Origin: Symbiodinium kawagutii
Taxonomy: Eukaryota > Sar > Dinophyceae > Suessiales > Symbiodiniaceae
Assembly (NCBI GenBank): GCA_009767595.1
Contig: VSDK01027146.1
Span: 47,537-111,536, forward strand
Direction: 5' to 3'
Length of the DNA: 64,000 bases
The notes below the pieces were generated by a model. That model worked only from the letters and a program-made list of their open reading frames with translations, did not search any database and was not told the DNA's origin. Numbering within the stretch: position 1 is the stretch's first letter; every line of letters begins with the position of its first letter. Below, piece after piece: positions 26,476-41,400 of this stretch. A program made the translations under genes and the position numbers.

Positions 26476-29400
26476 CGACAACCGCACCAAGGAGCTGAGT
26501 GGCGTAGTCCTTCTTCACTTTGCCCAGGTGTCGTGCGCCGAAATTCTTAGGGAAGAGCTTGCCTTCGGGGCAGCGAGGGATGTGTGTTGAACTGCATTGC
26601 TTGGTGGCCTTGCTGGTTGGTTCCTTGGTAATGATGAGATCAGGAGATAACCACCAACCAATCATGTTTGATGATGCAGTGACGTTTGATGATGATTAAA
26701 TGATGACTTGGACAAGCAACTGCCCACCAGCTGAAAAAAATGTCGTCAACTGCCCTTTGGGGGAGAGCGGGAAGGGCTGGCTCCAAATCTTTTTTGCCAA
26801 AGATGGCCACGCACTTGCCATCCATGTCCTATGAAGCGATGCAAAAGATGTGATAAGAAAAGAAACATGTGCTAGGACAAATGTGTACCATCACCATGAA
26901 AAGCATGTGTACCATCAACAATCGGCTTATTAAAAAATGTGGATCAGCTACTACCAACTACCATCTTCTACCATCAACCACCACATACAGCACCACCTCC
27001 ACCACCACCATCCATGATCTTCCACCTTGGTTGACAACTTGGACACCACCGCACCTGGTTCCTGGGGCACCTGGATGACTAGGCTGAAAGGCCAGCCGCC
27101 CTCACGCAGGTTCCACATCAAGGCATCCTGAAGCGCGGGAGGGACTCCAGGGGAGCCGCGTGGTCTGCAAATGCTGATGGAAAACCATTTCCCTGCGAAA
27201 AAATCATCAGTAAGCATCAATGAATAAACCATAACTTGATGATAAAGCATCAGTAAAGCATCAGTTATGGGAAACCATACCTTGATCATAAAAAACAATC
27301 AATTCACCATGACTATGGTCATATATCCATGGTTCCATCATGGATTAATAACCACTATGAATAGTTGGACAACTTCACCATTTCTTTTCTGGGGGATCAC
27401 CACCAGGAGGGAGTGCCATTCTCCAGGATTAGATCATGCTTGATGATTGTTGACTAGCCGATTAGTGCTTGTTCACCAGCATAGGTGGATGATGCAAATC
27501 ATTTCTCTGTGGTAGAAAATGACCCTGCAATGATATGGTGTTTCTCAAGTCATAACAGGGGTGCCCCCAGTTATCATTCAGTTTGTTAACCTTTTGCAGT
27601 AATAAACCCACCATTTTTGGGGTACCCCATTTTAAGAATTAAGACACCACCATTTCCGTATTATAAACCCACCATAACTTGGGCTGGTGCTTTGTGCTAC
27701 TAGGAATATGGAGAGTCATAGAAAGATGCCTCAAATCGCAGGAATTACACCCATGAAGCCCATGACCGAGGGGTGATGGGGGCACCCCAAAGTTATGGTT
27801 TGTTGATTAGTAAACAATGACAAATATGGGGTGATTTGGGGGTACCCCTTTTTTGAGAAACACCCATATGGATTGTTTGTACTTCACCCTTGCTATCAAC
27901 ATATTGTGGCTCAACATATATGCTACAACAATGGTGCATAGCTGTTCCATGCATCACCTTGCACGTGATTGGTACCCTCTGCTGGGATTCCCAGTCAGTC
28001 ATGCATGCGGATTGCTCTGATAATTCAACAAGGTGGGCCCCTAGCCAGCTATAAGTTGGGTTATAACTATAGGGTAACTACCAGCTATAACTGGGGGGGC
28101 CCACTTTGAACCATTGATTAAATGGACATGGAAGCAATGGACTTGGCACGATCATCGTGCTGGCAACGTCGATGAGTTTCCGTCAAGGGCCCGGAGTACC
28201 TCATGATCATCATGTACATTCCCTACCATTGCTGTTTGTTATCACCCCTTGATCAGCCATTCACCAAACCTATGCGCAAAAGTAATCACAAGACTTCTCA
28301 AGCATCACTAACCATGAACCATCACTATTGAAGTTATAACCACCTTCTTCCCTATCACCATGAGTTATCAACCATTGGTGATGCCTGGGCACCTTTCAAC
28401 CTCACCGCTGAACCCCCACAGGCATCGTCTTCACGACGATTTCGTGGCCGAGCGGCGGTCCATAACAAGGCATCAGTGTCCTCAAGGCATGCCTGGCAGG
28501 TGATGAACGCCGATCGGTTTCTCTTGGTGTTCGATGGAATGATATCATGTTGTAAGCAATACATATGTGTATATATATAGTTTGGGACTCGTTATAAGCA
28601 GATTTCTTTCTGCTTATCACAGCTCAAAAACCCTGAAAACGCTCAAAATAAGGACTTGGTAGAAAGATGTCCTCATGTAACAGACCTGTAATAAGCAGAT
28701 ACCGTTTCTGCGGTGTTTTTTGGAATTGGTGAATCTGCTTATATAAATGCTTGCAAACAGGTGGATGGATACAAATGTATATATAGATACATACAGATAC
28801 CGGGAGAACTAGATCTAATGATTGATGAATTCACGGACTCTAAGAAGCAGATTTCTCAGCTGCACCCTTTTACGCAATAGTTAGTGGTGGTTACGAATCA
28901 TTATTGATGATTATTCCTGATTATTGGTGAGAGTAATTATTAGTCATTGTTGGTGATTATTTGCGACTATAATGGGATATTGATAATTTTTGAGTGTTGG
29001 TTATTATTCTTGATTATTGCTTGCTGCTCGCCCCCTGCCATAGATAATATGTAGCTGGGCTGAATGATTGACAGGTTCGAGGGACTGTAATAAGCAGATA
29101 AATAAGTAATTTTGATAAATGATTGACAGATTCTAGGGACTGTAATAAGCAGATTTCTCAGTTACCCTTTTTAGACTGTAATAAGCAGATTTCCATTCAT
29201 ACACCTGGGCAGTTGAGCAATCTGCTTGTCTGCCGGCAGTGGCCCAAATCTGCTTATTACCCGTCCCGCACTATATATATATATGTATTTATTTGTCGAT
29301 TTCTCCGGTAATAGTTTATATCACATAATAATATCTCCTCCAGGATGACTATATCCTGTTTAGATCATATGGCAGTGGGTCAGTTCACCCTTACCTGGTT

Positions 29401-32400
29401 TCCCCAGTCAGTAACCAGCTCGTTTTCCCCAACTCGGCCTTGTAGGCACCCACGGGTGGAAGCCAGCAGAAGATCATGAAGTCCTGGGGCCGGGACTGAG
29501 GGTAAATTTTATATTATTTTTTTGTGGGGAATTATTAATAATGATATTTTTATCTATTAATGTAAAACTTATTATTATTTAAATATATTAGGTATTTAAT
29601 AAATTTAAATATTTTTAATAATATATATATATATTATAAATTTAAATATATATGACCGTAGATTGATTCAGTTCAAACTAGCCATTGGCATCACCATATG
29701 GGTGGTTTCTTAATCGCTGGGGGTACCCCAGTTATCATCCAAGTATTGTTCATGGCAGTCAACCATCCGTTTTGGGCTTCCCTATCTTGAGAAACACCCA
29801 TGTAAGTACAACAATAATAAGTTCTGAGGGTTAGTCAAGGGTTGCTGTTTACATACTTAGTATGGCTGTATAACCATCAAAACTATGAATCCAACTTTGG
29901 TGTTGATAATCAAGGGTTGATGATGGTTGGGGGATGAACCAGCATAATGTCACCAGCATAGGGATCAATCATGATCAACCATCATATATAGGCATCAAGA
30001 TCAGGGGAAGAAATGCAGGTACAACGCTGGCTGTGTAAGAACAGTTGATGGTGTAGTACAATGGTTCATCATGGTTGGTTCCGGCTACATAATGAGTTTT
30101 TAGCTGCTGACGATGGCTCAACTATAGTTACACATTTGCTGATTGACACAGCATTTGACTAAATGGGTGTTTCTCAAAATAGGGTACCCAAAAATCATCC
30201 ATTAGTAGTCATTTATAGTAATAAACCAAACCATTTTTGGGGGTCCCCTATTTTGAGAAACCACCAAATGAGAACATAGTCGTTATATGTCCACATTTTG
30301 ACCACCAGGTGTCGCCGTTGTTACCAGCATCTCAGGGCTGGGGTGGTCATGAATTCCCGTGGAAAGTGATGTCCAGCACTAATGGGACCCTGGCATCAAA
30401 CTGGGAAAGGACACGTCCTTTAATGTTGGATCATCTTCCAAAGACCGGCGATTGTGGTACCATCACTGCCAGTGGATAACCTGCATTGCCTAAGTTCTCA
30501 TAAACACCATTATCAACCAATCAACCATGAAAATTATTCTTCGCTATTCACCACTCGCATCATCTGTGATATGGCAACGGATACCAACCAATGCCAATCA
30601 CCCAACTCAACCAAGCAATTGCCCAGGCAACAGCAGCATTGCAGCATCGCCCAACGCCGAGTGACATGAGGCAGGATTGCAGTCTCCTTCCTCAGTTCAA
30701 GTAGCCCTATGACTCGGGGTCTGTAGGATTGTGCTCAGGATCCTTCATGGTGTCCAACACAGCAAGCTGATGCTCTTTGGGCTAACTCGTGGGAAGTTTT
30801 CACGCCATAAAACCCTAATGGTTGGCATGCCGTGGCGGGGGGGAACCTCTTCATGACAGAAATTCATCGGCGTGTTTTTCAAACATCACGACCCAACCGC
30901 TGTTGACGTTGGTGAAGCAAATGGTGAATTGATGGTTTAGGGATGCACATGGTGGTTTCTCAAAACAGGGATACCTCTCTCTCATCCAGTTGATTAACCA
31001 TGTATAGTAATAACCAACCAGCCTTGGGGTTCCCTATGGCTTGAGAAACCACCGTATAAATTTGGTCTATCTCCAGGTTGGTGAACTTATCTCCCATTAT
31101 GAACCAATTAACCAGACAATAATCCATTACTTTCCACATAGTAACCAATTAACCAATTATTGCTGGCGATTGTCTCCATATGGCAGTGGGTACCCTTAGT
31201 CCCCCTGGTTCCCCAGCATTAACCAGCTCGTTTTCCCTATATAGTTTTGTTGGTCATCCCCCATGAAATGGGTTGGTTAACTGCTTGACCCAGCTCGCCA
31301 TATATAGCTGGTACATCCCCTAGAATTGCTAGTTCTTATCCCCTATTCTTGCTAAACCAGCTAGCTAATCATTGTTGTTGGTGGGTTCTCCTTTTAACCA
31401 GCTATTCTTAACCATTAACCACCTATCTTGAATTGCCTGACCCAACCAGCATACCATGGGGATTGGTTGCTTAGTTGACCCAACTCGCCAGCCACGGGAG
31501 CTGGCCATGGCATGGCATGGCTTCCCTGGGACTGCTCCGAGGCACATCCAGAGCTGCGACTTCACCACTTTGGTCAAGACCTGAGAGGTCGGTCTCGGTC
31601 CCCCATGGGCTTCGCCACCAAGCAATATGAACCATGGCTGGTCAGCTAAGGTGGTCAGTTCCACCAATAGCCGGTATATTGATTGGTTGGTATAGTTATG
31701 TATAGTATATCATGATTATATTGAATATTGGTTGGTTTGTTTCCGAGCCAGTGCCAGGAACTGGTAGCTGCCAGCCGCCAATAGCCGGTAGAAAGCATGT
31801 GGTGGGGGGTTTTTCACCCCAAGCATTACTGTTAATACATTTGGGACAACAAAACATGTTTAGAACCACCAACCAAACATTGTTGGTATGGTGCTCCGAC
31901 CCCTATCTCACCAAATGCTTCTTTCTGCTGACAAACAAACGTGGGAAACGCGAGTGTGTTGGAGATAGCCGGCCAGTTGCATGCCAGATGGTCCATATCC
32001 TCTCTTCCTCCTTTGTATTCGACCCTCACCCCTGGCACTCCCCAAAAAGGGTCTGGATTTCCGACTACACTAGGATTTGCAGTGGGCATCGCTTCAGGGA
32101 ACGGATTGGTGTCAAGGAGTAGCCAGCTAAGCTAGGTCCAGTAATCATTTCATCGGTCATTACATATCATATCATCATGGTGTTTTTTGGGTGGCTTTGT
32201 TCCATCCTGCTACCAGGGGCAACTTTATTGTCATACAGATTGCGCGAGCTGTCCATGGATCATGGCCCCCCCCTAAATCACTTGAAACGGATTGTGCTTT
32301 TATCTTTGGCCACGGGGGTCTTGGGAATCAAAGCATACGTAACGGTGACAGTAACATACGCAACGGCTCATTGGATGTCAGTCAATGTACTCGTCGGTGT

Positions 32401-35400
32401 TCTAGTCCCATATATCAGCATCACCACCATAATCATGCTAATGACTTTAGGGTTTTTCATACATCTATTAAACTATATGCCATCATGATCATCACCATTA
32501 CGATCAACATCACCATGCATTTGTCCATATCCGATTCCTGTCGCACGAAGCCTAACAGTGACCCGTCCAGAAGCAAAGCAATCAAGGTAACCATCATGGG
32601 TTGAACTAACCAGCTTATTACTCAGCAATGAACCAAAATCGCTTAGTTTTGATCCTGGCTTTCGACCCACACCCACTTGAATCCTGCCATGTGTGATCCA
32701 GTATGGGCCACACATCATCGAGATTCCCAGAGTCCACTTACTTGGTGGGTTATCGATCCCAAAAACTTGAATTTTCAATGGATGTACAGTAAGTCTGTCT
32801 AGTCTCCAGCTGCAAGCCACCGAGCTGAAGTATGATTCATGAGTTGATGATGGTTACGAAATCTTACACGTTCCAAAGATAGTTGTTCAGCTTGAACTTC
32901 AACGAAAAGTTCACCACCATTTTAGATGCTTTGAACCGAGAACAAGTTTGTTTTCTCCAGACAAATGGCTGTACCAAGGAAACCACCATCAACCACGACC
33001 AAACCCCGGTGCCATGTTTGGCATCAGCTCCCACTGGCAGAGCGAGCGTATGCCTGGGGGAATTGGTGCAGCTGCTCAACAAGCTGCTGTGTCATATAGG
33101 ACGTCCGCCACCTCATCCTCATCCATCTCTGGGAGCAAAGGGACTCGTACCACCTCCCAGCGTTGGCACTAGTGGTCGCCTCCCTGAAAGGAATGAATCA
33201 TGTGAGGAATTGATTTAATTTAGAAGAATTGGAAATGCTCATGATCGTTTTGAAACTTCTGGCGATCCAGTCCATTGGAATGGTTTCCATATGTTGGGCA
33301 GCCGAACTACACATACAAGACACATCTTCCGGACGATATGCGTCGACCCTGGACCAGCTCCCGCTCCCGCGCCTGCACAAGTCTCAAGAGACCCTCCTGG
33401 TCACGAAAACCTCCATCGGGAGTGCCAGACACCAAATGACCACAGCTGCTGAAGACCAACTCCTAAGTGCGACGCACAGCTGCAGCGTTCAGAGATTCTC
33501 AATGGCTATCCCGAGCAGCAGTGAAAAACGGCACATCTGGGGATGGCTATCAGTCGGAAGTGCTGCATCAGTCTGAGGTCTGATCTTTGAATAGTGACCT
33601 ATTCCGTGAATGCACGGGAAAAGTTGCCATGATTGCCTCGCCATGTTCTAAGCGCAAAAGACATCATAAATTATATACTATATACTGTTTCTTGAAATTG
33701 GGAACCTCAATCTCGAGTCCCAAGAAAATTTAAGATCCCAATTTCAAGGAAGCTCGATGCGAAGTATTTCGTTCATTGAGTGTTTCGATGCGAACAATTT
33801 CGTTGTCAATGCTTCAGCCGTAAAGTTCGCGCATGTACATGCCGTGGCCCTCATCGATTTGAGGCTTTCAATCCTTCGTTTTGTTGATGCGGGTCGGTCA
33901 GTATGGGCATGAGGAGTTTGATCATGCTTAATGATGGTTAAGAAGCCATCAGTAATGCTTATAGTAATGGTATGTAATGGCTCATTATATAATCATACCA
34001 AGCAATGCCACCTACTAGTCTTTCACGATGACTGATCATGCTTTGTAACAAGCAGATTCTCCTGATCAGAAATACCGACCCCCAAGAACAGTGATCTCAG
34101 AAACCATTATAGGGGTACCCAAGAATGGGTGGTTTAATACTATGGTTAATATTGAATGATAACTGGGGGTGGGGGATCCCCAAACTGACTTGAGAAACAC
34201 CCATGCAGTAATCCCAAATAAGACATTCTAAGGCTCAAGCACCCTCTGATCCTACCACCGGTACAAGTGCATCAGAGATACCATCACCCGCACTGCTTGT
34301 TTCCAGCTCCAGAAAAAAAAACGAAAGGGGACTGTACCTGTTGAGTAGCAACCAAGAGCTCAACAGGCTTTGAACGGGACAAGTGGTCCCACTTGGTGGC
34401 ATGTCATCAAAGGAGGCAGGCCTCACGGCAACCACCCCCAGCCGCATGGCAGCATGGTATCACGTGGTTACACCGCCAAAGCACAGTTTCCATGAGCTCC
34501 ACGGCCACTTCGAAGCCCACCTTGCCTGGGTTCTGCTGGTTTTCTGAGGCTTTGCTGATCATTGTTGACCCCCGTTGATCATTGTTCACCATGATCTTAC
34601 GTTCTCATGACGTCACCCGATCAGCTGATATGAGTGGCATCCTGAAATGGAGGAGCCACGACACCAACTGGGTGAACGGCTGCCCAGGACGTTGCTTGCT
34701 TGCTCTTCCCTACTGGGCCTACTGAGAGGGGCTCGCCCCGGACCACTGAATGGCTCTGTCATCAAGATAGGATTCTATGATATCCCATATCCCATGGTTC
34801 AATAAGTTCAATTCTCTCAACAGCAGGGACCCTGCTGTAACGGTGTGATGAAACTCAGCTGCACGCCGAGCAACATACTTCCATTGCAAGTTCTTCTGCA
34901 AAGACCTCAAGGGCGTGAAACCTTTGAGGGTACGGAGGCTCCCGCCTTGATGTTCGGTGGTGACTTGACGACTTTCGTAACAAGCATTGTGCCAAACCGC
35001 ATCTCAAAAGGACATGAATATGGATGAATATACTTAATACAACAGAGATTGTCAGCGATCTTTATCGGAAAATAAACCAATTCACCAGGCATCTTCAGGA
35101 TCTGTGCATCGGAATGTTGGGTGTAGCAGATCCGTTGAAACAGAGCTGACAGGATCCACCGCTCATCCGACAACCTGGGTACCACCTTGACCTCAGGCCG
35201 AGCTCGCAAGTGCTAAGCAAAGCCTGGTGGCATTGTAGGGATCTTCGTTCAAGGTCTTAGGCTTTGCCACGCCTGGCCACACTACAGCACCATTATTGGG
35301 CTCTTCATCTTCATCGGTCTCCATGCCGCTACCGCATTCGAGCCACACTTTTGGAATGCTCGCGGAAAGGGACGAAGGTGAGGCGAACACTGGGGTTTTC

Positions 35401-38400
35401 CCGCTGAACTATGCAAGCTTCGAGAGGACTTAGGATCCCTGCCACCGAGTATCTGCAATCCCAACAGGCCCACAAAACATTTTGAGGTTACCACTCGGTT
35501 GCCTACGCACCCTGCCTTTTAACGGGCTTCTGTTGGCACCAAAAACCAACGCGTTTGGAACCACGGGGTTCGTTGTTTGATTGCAGAGAATTGGAGTCCC
35601 AATTCCAAGACTTTAGGAGTGTCAAAATCCATCAGCACTGCCCAAGCGTTGCTAGTGTGAAACTGTCCCTATGTCAGCTCCGTGTATGTTGCGTATATTC
35701 AGTTGATGATTTCTCATCCTGAATGAAATCGTAATTGCTTACAACCAAGCTCGTACTTTGTTGGTGATGTAGCTCATGCCCAAAATAGGACGTCAACGCT
35801 CATGGCAATTCCCCATGCGGCAGCTCAACGTGACAGGAAACAGCAGAAAAAAAGGACGCACCATCCTAATATAATGAACACTCTCCAAGTGCCCCGAATC
35901 TGTATGGTTGTTTTTCCAGCAAGGTTCTTTGCTGTACCTGCCAGCATCTGCAGCTCATCCCGCTCATCCCTTCTGATTGAGAAATTAGCCCCTTGGTTCT
36001 TCTCCCTGGGCGATGGCTAGCATCAAGTAGGTCATAAGCCTAGTTCTGGAACAATCAGATTGTTGCCCTAGTTATCCTTGTTGTCACAAGTGCAATTATC
36101 CTACTGATACCCTAGACTTATACCCTAGATATCCCCCAATTACTCATGGGTTACCCCTCATCATCCCCGAGTTGTCCTAGCCATCAGCGCTGGGATCCAA
36201 GGTATCACAGTCCTTGACGATGTCCTGGCAATCGTCGAAGGTTCCCTTGATGGCCACGCAATGCACATTGTCATCCTGGCAGCGGGCTCCAAGCGCTTGC
36301 GCAAGATCCAGGAGAGGAATCGATAGATACCTTGGATGCATAGGTTTAGAGAAACAATACATATGTATGCGCAATTCCTGGCCTTTGCTGGATGTGGCTC
36401 TTCCTGTTAACTAGAAGTGATTGAATTTGTGAAAGGACTGGCTACAGGCAGAGATGTAGGGTCAATAGAGTTTTAGGTCATTTAAGTTTTAGGGGTGTTT
36501 AGGATTGGGTTGAGGATCAAGAAAACATGTACATCAGCAAAAAACATGTTCCGGGTTGATAAAAAAACTTGACACAAAACCATGGGAGTAGACTCAACAA
36601 GAAATGTAGTGAGGGTACCTTGCCCCACCTTGTATTTTCCACCCTTTTTGCAATCATTTTGGCCTTACTGTACGTGTTTTCTGTTTCCTTTTTTCCTTCC
36701 TTCCATCCTTGTTTGTTGCTTCCTTCAGTCCGTCCGTCCGTCCATCCGTCCGTCCCTCCTTTCCTTCCTTCCTTCCTTCCTTCCTTCCATTTCTTCATTC
36801 CCGAGTTTTTCCTGCATTGCTAACAATACTTTCTTGATACAAATAGGATTACTGATGCACAAAATACTGTATGTTTTGGATTGTTTTCAATGCCTAGGCC
36901 TCTAGGGTCAAGGTTTAGGTTTTGAGTTCTTAGTTCAAAAAATGGCCGGCGCAGGATTTTGAGCATCTGACAGGACTAACTTCTGGGCAAGTCTTCTGAG
37001 TTCAGGCAAACCAGAGCAATTAGCCGTGTATATCGACATATGCAAGTTCATATCTATACGCACACATACATGATTGTAACTGTATGGGCATTGTGGCGGC
37101 GTGGGTCAAACGACTGTTGGAAGAAATCCTGCACCGATGAACCCAAATCAGAAGCCTTTGAGCATTGTCGAGGGTCATCTTCCTTCTCATGATCAACTAA
37201 GCGGCATTGATTGATGACATTCTAGATTGCGAACCACCTTGAATACTACCAAGTAGGTTGTTGACCAATGGACCAATGGGCAGGGTATGCTCAGGCCAGC
37301 GGGCACAACGACTTGAGCAGCTTGAGCAGCAGCTGTTGGCGCCCCAACTTCAGAATGGCGCGGGAACAGCCAGTTGCTGTCTAGCCGTCCCTCGTCCTGA
37401 TTGTGGCAAATGTAAATACAAAGACGGATGCATATGCATGAATAAAAAATGTACAGAATAGCGTATTTAAACACATACATCTACACATATCCACTTTATC
37501 TTTGCATACTTTTGACCCAGCTGTGTGTAAATAATGGTATGTGCAAATGGGTTTCGTTCTAAGTTCTTTGGTCCGGGAGTGGCCATCTTCGCCAAAACAA
37601 ATCTTTTGCAAATCTTTCGCAATCTCCACGTTTAACTTCTGCGACTTAAATTTTGTATTGCTATGCATGCTAGAAGCAGGTAGGTCAGCCATGGGGAACA
37701 ATGTGTTGGCTTGGCAGTCAGACTACAACTTGGCAGTGCTTGTGCCTTTGCTCACCTTTTCTTCACACATCTCATCTGTCCATCTCAGGATCTCCCCGAA
37801 CAGTTTTCGCTTACTAGGAGGGTACGCTTTGCTATCCTTTCTTTCACCACACCCTTCGCGAAACTTTTGCCAACTTTTGGCAAAAAAAATCAAAACGTTG
37901 GGAATCCATGAGGGCTTGCATTATCTTGAATTTATCTTTCCAGAAGAAACCTGTAGCACTCCAAAATTTTGGCACTGAAACAACTTTTGCCAAAACTGGC
38001 GCCAGAAAAAGAATCTTTCGCGAATTCGAAAAAAATCGCGGACCGTGGATTCATGACACAAAAGGCCATCGAAAGCCAAACTCCTTACAGAGCTTTTGCG
38101 CGACTCCCATATATCTATATGTGACACATATCGATTTATATAGGAAGTATTTGCATTTAACCATCCTAAAGATTTCTCAACCATGCCATTGTCATTCACC
38201 ATTTTTCACCTTAACCAATGTACAAGGTGGGGCCCCCAATTCTGACTTGGTTTATAGGGCCGTTTAACTATATAGTTGTATCATGTCATGTTATATCTGC
38301 CATAATCAGTTTTAATCCAACGGCTAAAGCTGGTGAACTGGGCCCACCTTGTAGACAACCATGGTTCACCATCACCAATGGGGTTCCACAAGGCGTGGCC

Positions 38401-41400
38401 GAACCCCGCCCTTTCGCACCAAAACGCTGGTCATCTGCTGCTGCTGAATATGTGAGACCTGGGGGCGTAACAACGAGCACCAGACCCGACCTCCCGAGAG
38501 GCACCGAAGAAACACAGTGCTTTTGAGGCAGGTGCGTTTGAATGCTTCGCAGTCTAGTCTCGTGAAGATTTGCGACGTGGATCCTGCTTTTATGCTACTT
38601 CGCTAGGAAATTTACCATCCCAGCTACTCTGGCGCACCTGCCTCATATTGCAGACTGTGATGCTATCTTGGCGGGTCTCTTGAATAAGTGTTGTGCTTGT
38701 TATGGTCTTCCATGTAGCGGTTTCTCAAAATAAGGGTACCCCCAAATCATCCAATCTTATTCATTTAGAGTAATTAACTAATCATTGCTTGGGGTTCCCT
38801 ACGGCTTGAGAACCTCCATGGTTTTCCCGGGGGCAATGGATCTTTGGGTGACCCGGTGGTGCTCCACCAGTTGGGTACTGCTTATGAGCCTTGGATCTGC
38901 ACCCATGGGTGGTGATGGTGAAGAGGACTAACAAGCAATAGTTATCAACCATCAACCAGTTTACGATAGTTTATCTACTAATTAATTTTGGGTTTTAGTT
39001 TGTATGATCTACGTACTTTGCCAAACACAAATGTGCTTGATTATTTTTCAACATAAATCCTAGATACGTATACACACACAAATAAAAACACAAATGTGCC
39101 CGTGTGTGTGCGCTGGCTCGAGGGGCGATAGATGTCACTGAAAAATTGATGAAGTGTATCGTCTTAGCTCATTCACCTGTGTTACCACCCTGAATGGGCA
39201 AGGGTCTGTATGTGTTTGCTGAAATGAGTGACCCTTGGATCGGCATAAAATGTTATGTTTATTTTGGTTGTCAAAGTGAAGCCCACAAGCAGTTAATCTC
39301 CGGTGAAAACCTTTGTGTAACCCTCTGGTGCTGATTAGCCAGTTGGTCAAGCAATAGAACTGTGCAGTCATCTATACTGCGACTAAGAATCCTAACTTGG
39401 CATGTTGAATGTTTTGCTGTAGCACCCTAACAAATCCGAGTTTCCGCAAATGAAATGACCATGTTGGGGTGCTGCGCACCCCCTAGATCATCCCACCTAG
39501 CGGGGTCAGTGAATACCGTTTACGAGTGCATTGATTAGAAGTAATTCTGCTACCACCCTGCGGTGACTAACCAAAATATGCACTCTAATACAGTTTACAG
39601 GTTCTAATTAGTCAGTAAATACAGTTTACAAGTGCGACTAAACAACCTGCTATCACCCTGTGGTGACTAACCACCTGCTATCACCCTGCTCCCCTGACTG
39701 CTAGGCGACACCCGGTGCCGCCCCGAGTGCCCGGCACGGCCCTCTGGGAAGAGGATGAAGCAGTCCACGTTCTCCTGGAGACATGGGAACCATCGGTCAT
39801 CAATGAACTTGTGGTTGATGAATGGGTAATCAATGGTTATTAGTGGTCATTAAGTGATGTTGATATGACAGGTGACCACTAATCAGTGGTTATTAGTGGT
39901 CAGTAATCAATAGTTATTACTGGTTGATCAATGGTTATTAGTGGTCATAGTGGTCATTAATCAATAGTTATTACTGGTTGATCAATGGTTATTAGTGGTC
40001 ATAGTGGTCATTAATCAATAGTTATTACTGGTTGATCAATGGTTATTAGTGGTCATAGTGGTCATTAATCAATAGTTATTACTGGTTGATCAATGGTTAT
40101 TAGTGGTGTTAATCAATGGTTCTTAGTGGTTGATCAATGATTAATCACTGGTAACGAACATTTGTAAAGATGGTCATTAACAGTGATTAATCAATGGTTA
40201 TTAGTGAATGGCAAACTACCAGATAGTGGTGAATGAATGCTTGATGAATGGCTAATTAGTAGCTAATCAATGGCTAATCAATGGTTGATTGAATCGTCAA
40301 TCAATGGTCAATTAGTAGCTAATCATCTTCAACCAGTAGTTAATGAGTAGCTAATTCATGGTAACTAACTGTTAAAGAGTATACTTGCTAAAGATGGCTA
40401 TTGGTGGCAAATAGCGAGTCTATTGATCGAAAAAAAATACATATAGACAACCGTGAAGACATGTGAAGACAGGTCCAAACTCAGCATGATCATGATAGAA
40501 TGTGATCACAAACCAGCTTGTACAACAGCCATAACATCTGATCCTGCCTCCAAGTATTGAACTGATCTGCAATTGATAAACCATCAGTAGACCATGATAC
40601 AGCATGAATAACTACACACTATATCTGCCATTAAAAAACCATAGCGTTCTTCGAGTGTAATTACCAAAAATAGACTCATAGTTGCTTTTTTCGATTCCAA
40701 AAAATCCGACTTGTTTGAATAAATCTGGAAGTTTCAGCAGTCACCCAGAGGCTCGGGAGGCTGCGATTCCTTTCCCCTCATGCCGTAGATGGCTGCGCCG
40801 CCAGTGTCTCCACTGGTGGCGCCCAGGACGGTTAACCTGGAGCTGTGGTAAGCGCTTCCAGCTGTCAACTGATGGCTGGTGATGGTTCGTGATGGTTAGA
40901 GACGGTTGACTCATGGTTAGTGATGACTAAGTGTGATGGCTTCTTAGTGGTTGGTGGTTTTTATGGCAAATATGTAGGGGGCAATAGACAGCAACAGTAG
41001 GTTCATGCCATGGGTTGACCAACAATCATAGGGATACCATCTCTGGTGAATGGTGAATGATTGTGAATGACTGTTCGTGATGGCTGATGCGGCTGCGGCT
41101 AATGTTGGGTCATCATAGCTAACGTTTGTTCATGACTTTTTTCAAACAGCGTCTGCTGGGTGTCGATGATTGCTAACATAAGTTGTATTGCTTGAGAATG
41201 ATTGGTGATAGAAAGTGACATGATATAATGAAGAATTGCCTGTCATGGTCAACGAGGGTGATGGTCAATATTGACTAACGACAGTTATCGACAGCTGATA
41301 AAACGGGGTCATCTAGGAAGATAGGCACTGGTGTACGGGGAAGGGTCTAAAAATTGATGATGTGTAATGATCTTGATGTCACGTGCTCGCTATTGAGGCC

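Larger units (their letters stand above)
16415..26518 (-). other. 10.1 kb threonine synthase intron
   Basis: Contains family A and B copies, the 43-bp tandem repeat, CAA/CAG repeats and the acidic exon-like frame at 25246-25382. Between about 18980 and 22160 I see only unique-looking AT-leaning sequence with short AT runs. Confidence 0.7.
26563..36208 (-). other. 9.6 kb threonine synthase intron
   Basis: Holds seven family A copies, two family C copies, one family B, one D, the E composite and the second AT-rich island. GC-rich patches open in several frames occur at about 33000-33580 and 34700-35400, but no motif or phase links them to the host gene. Confidence 0.7.

Noticed and set aside
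34719..35209. Minus-strand frames with LQKNLQWKYVARRAAEF-like and ILSALFQRICYTQHSDAQ-like sequence
   Set aside because: They sit in the 9.6 kb intron and match no threonine synthase segment; the codon split at 36209 closes exactly with the exon at 26562.
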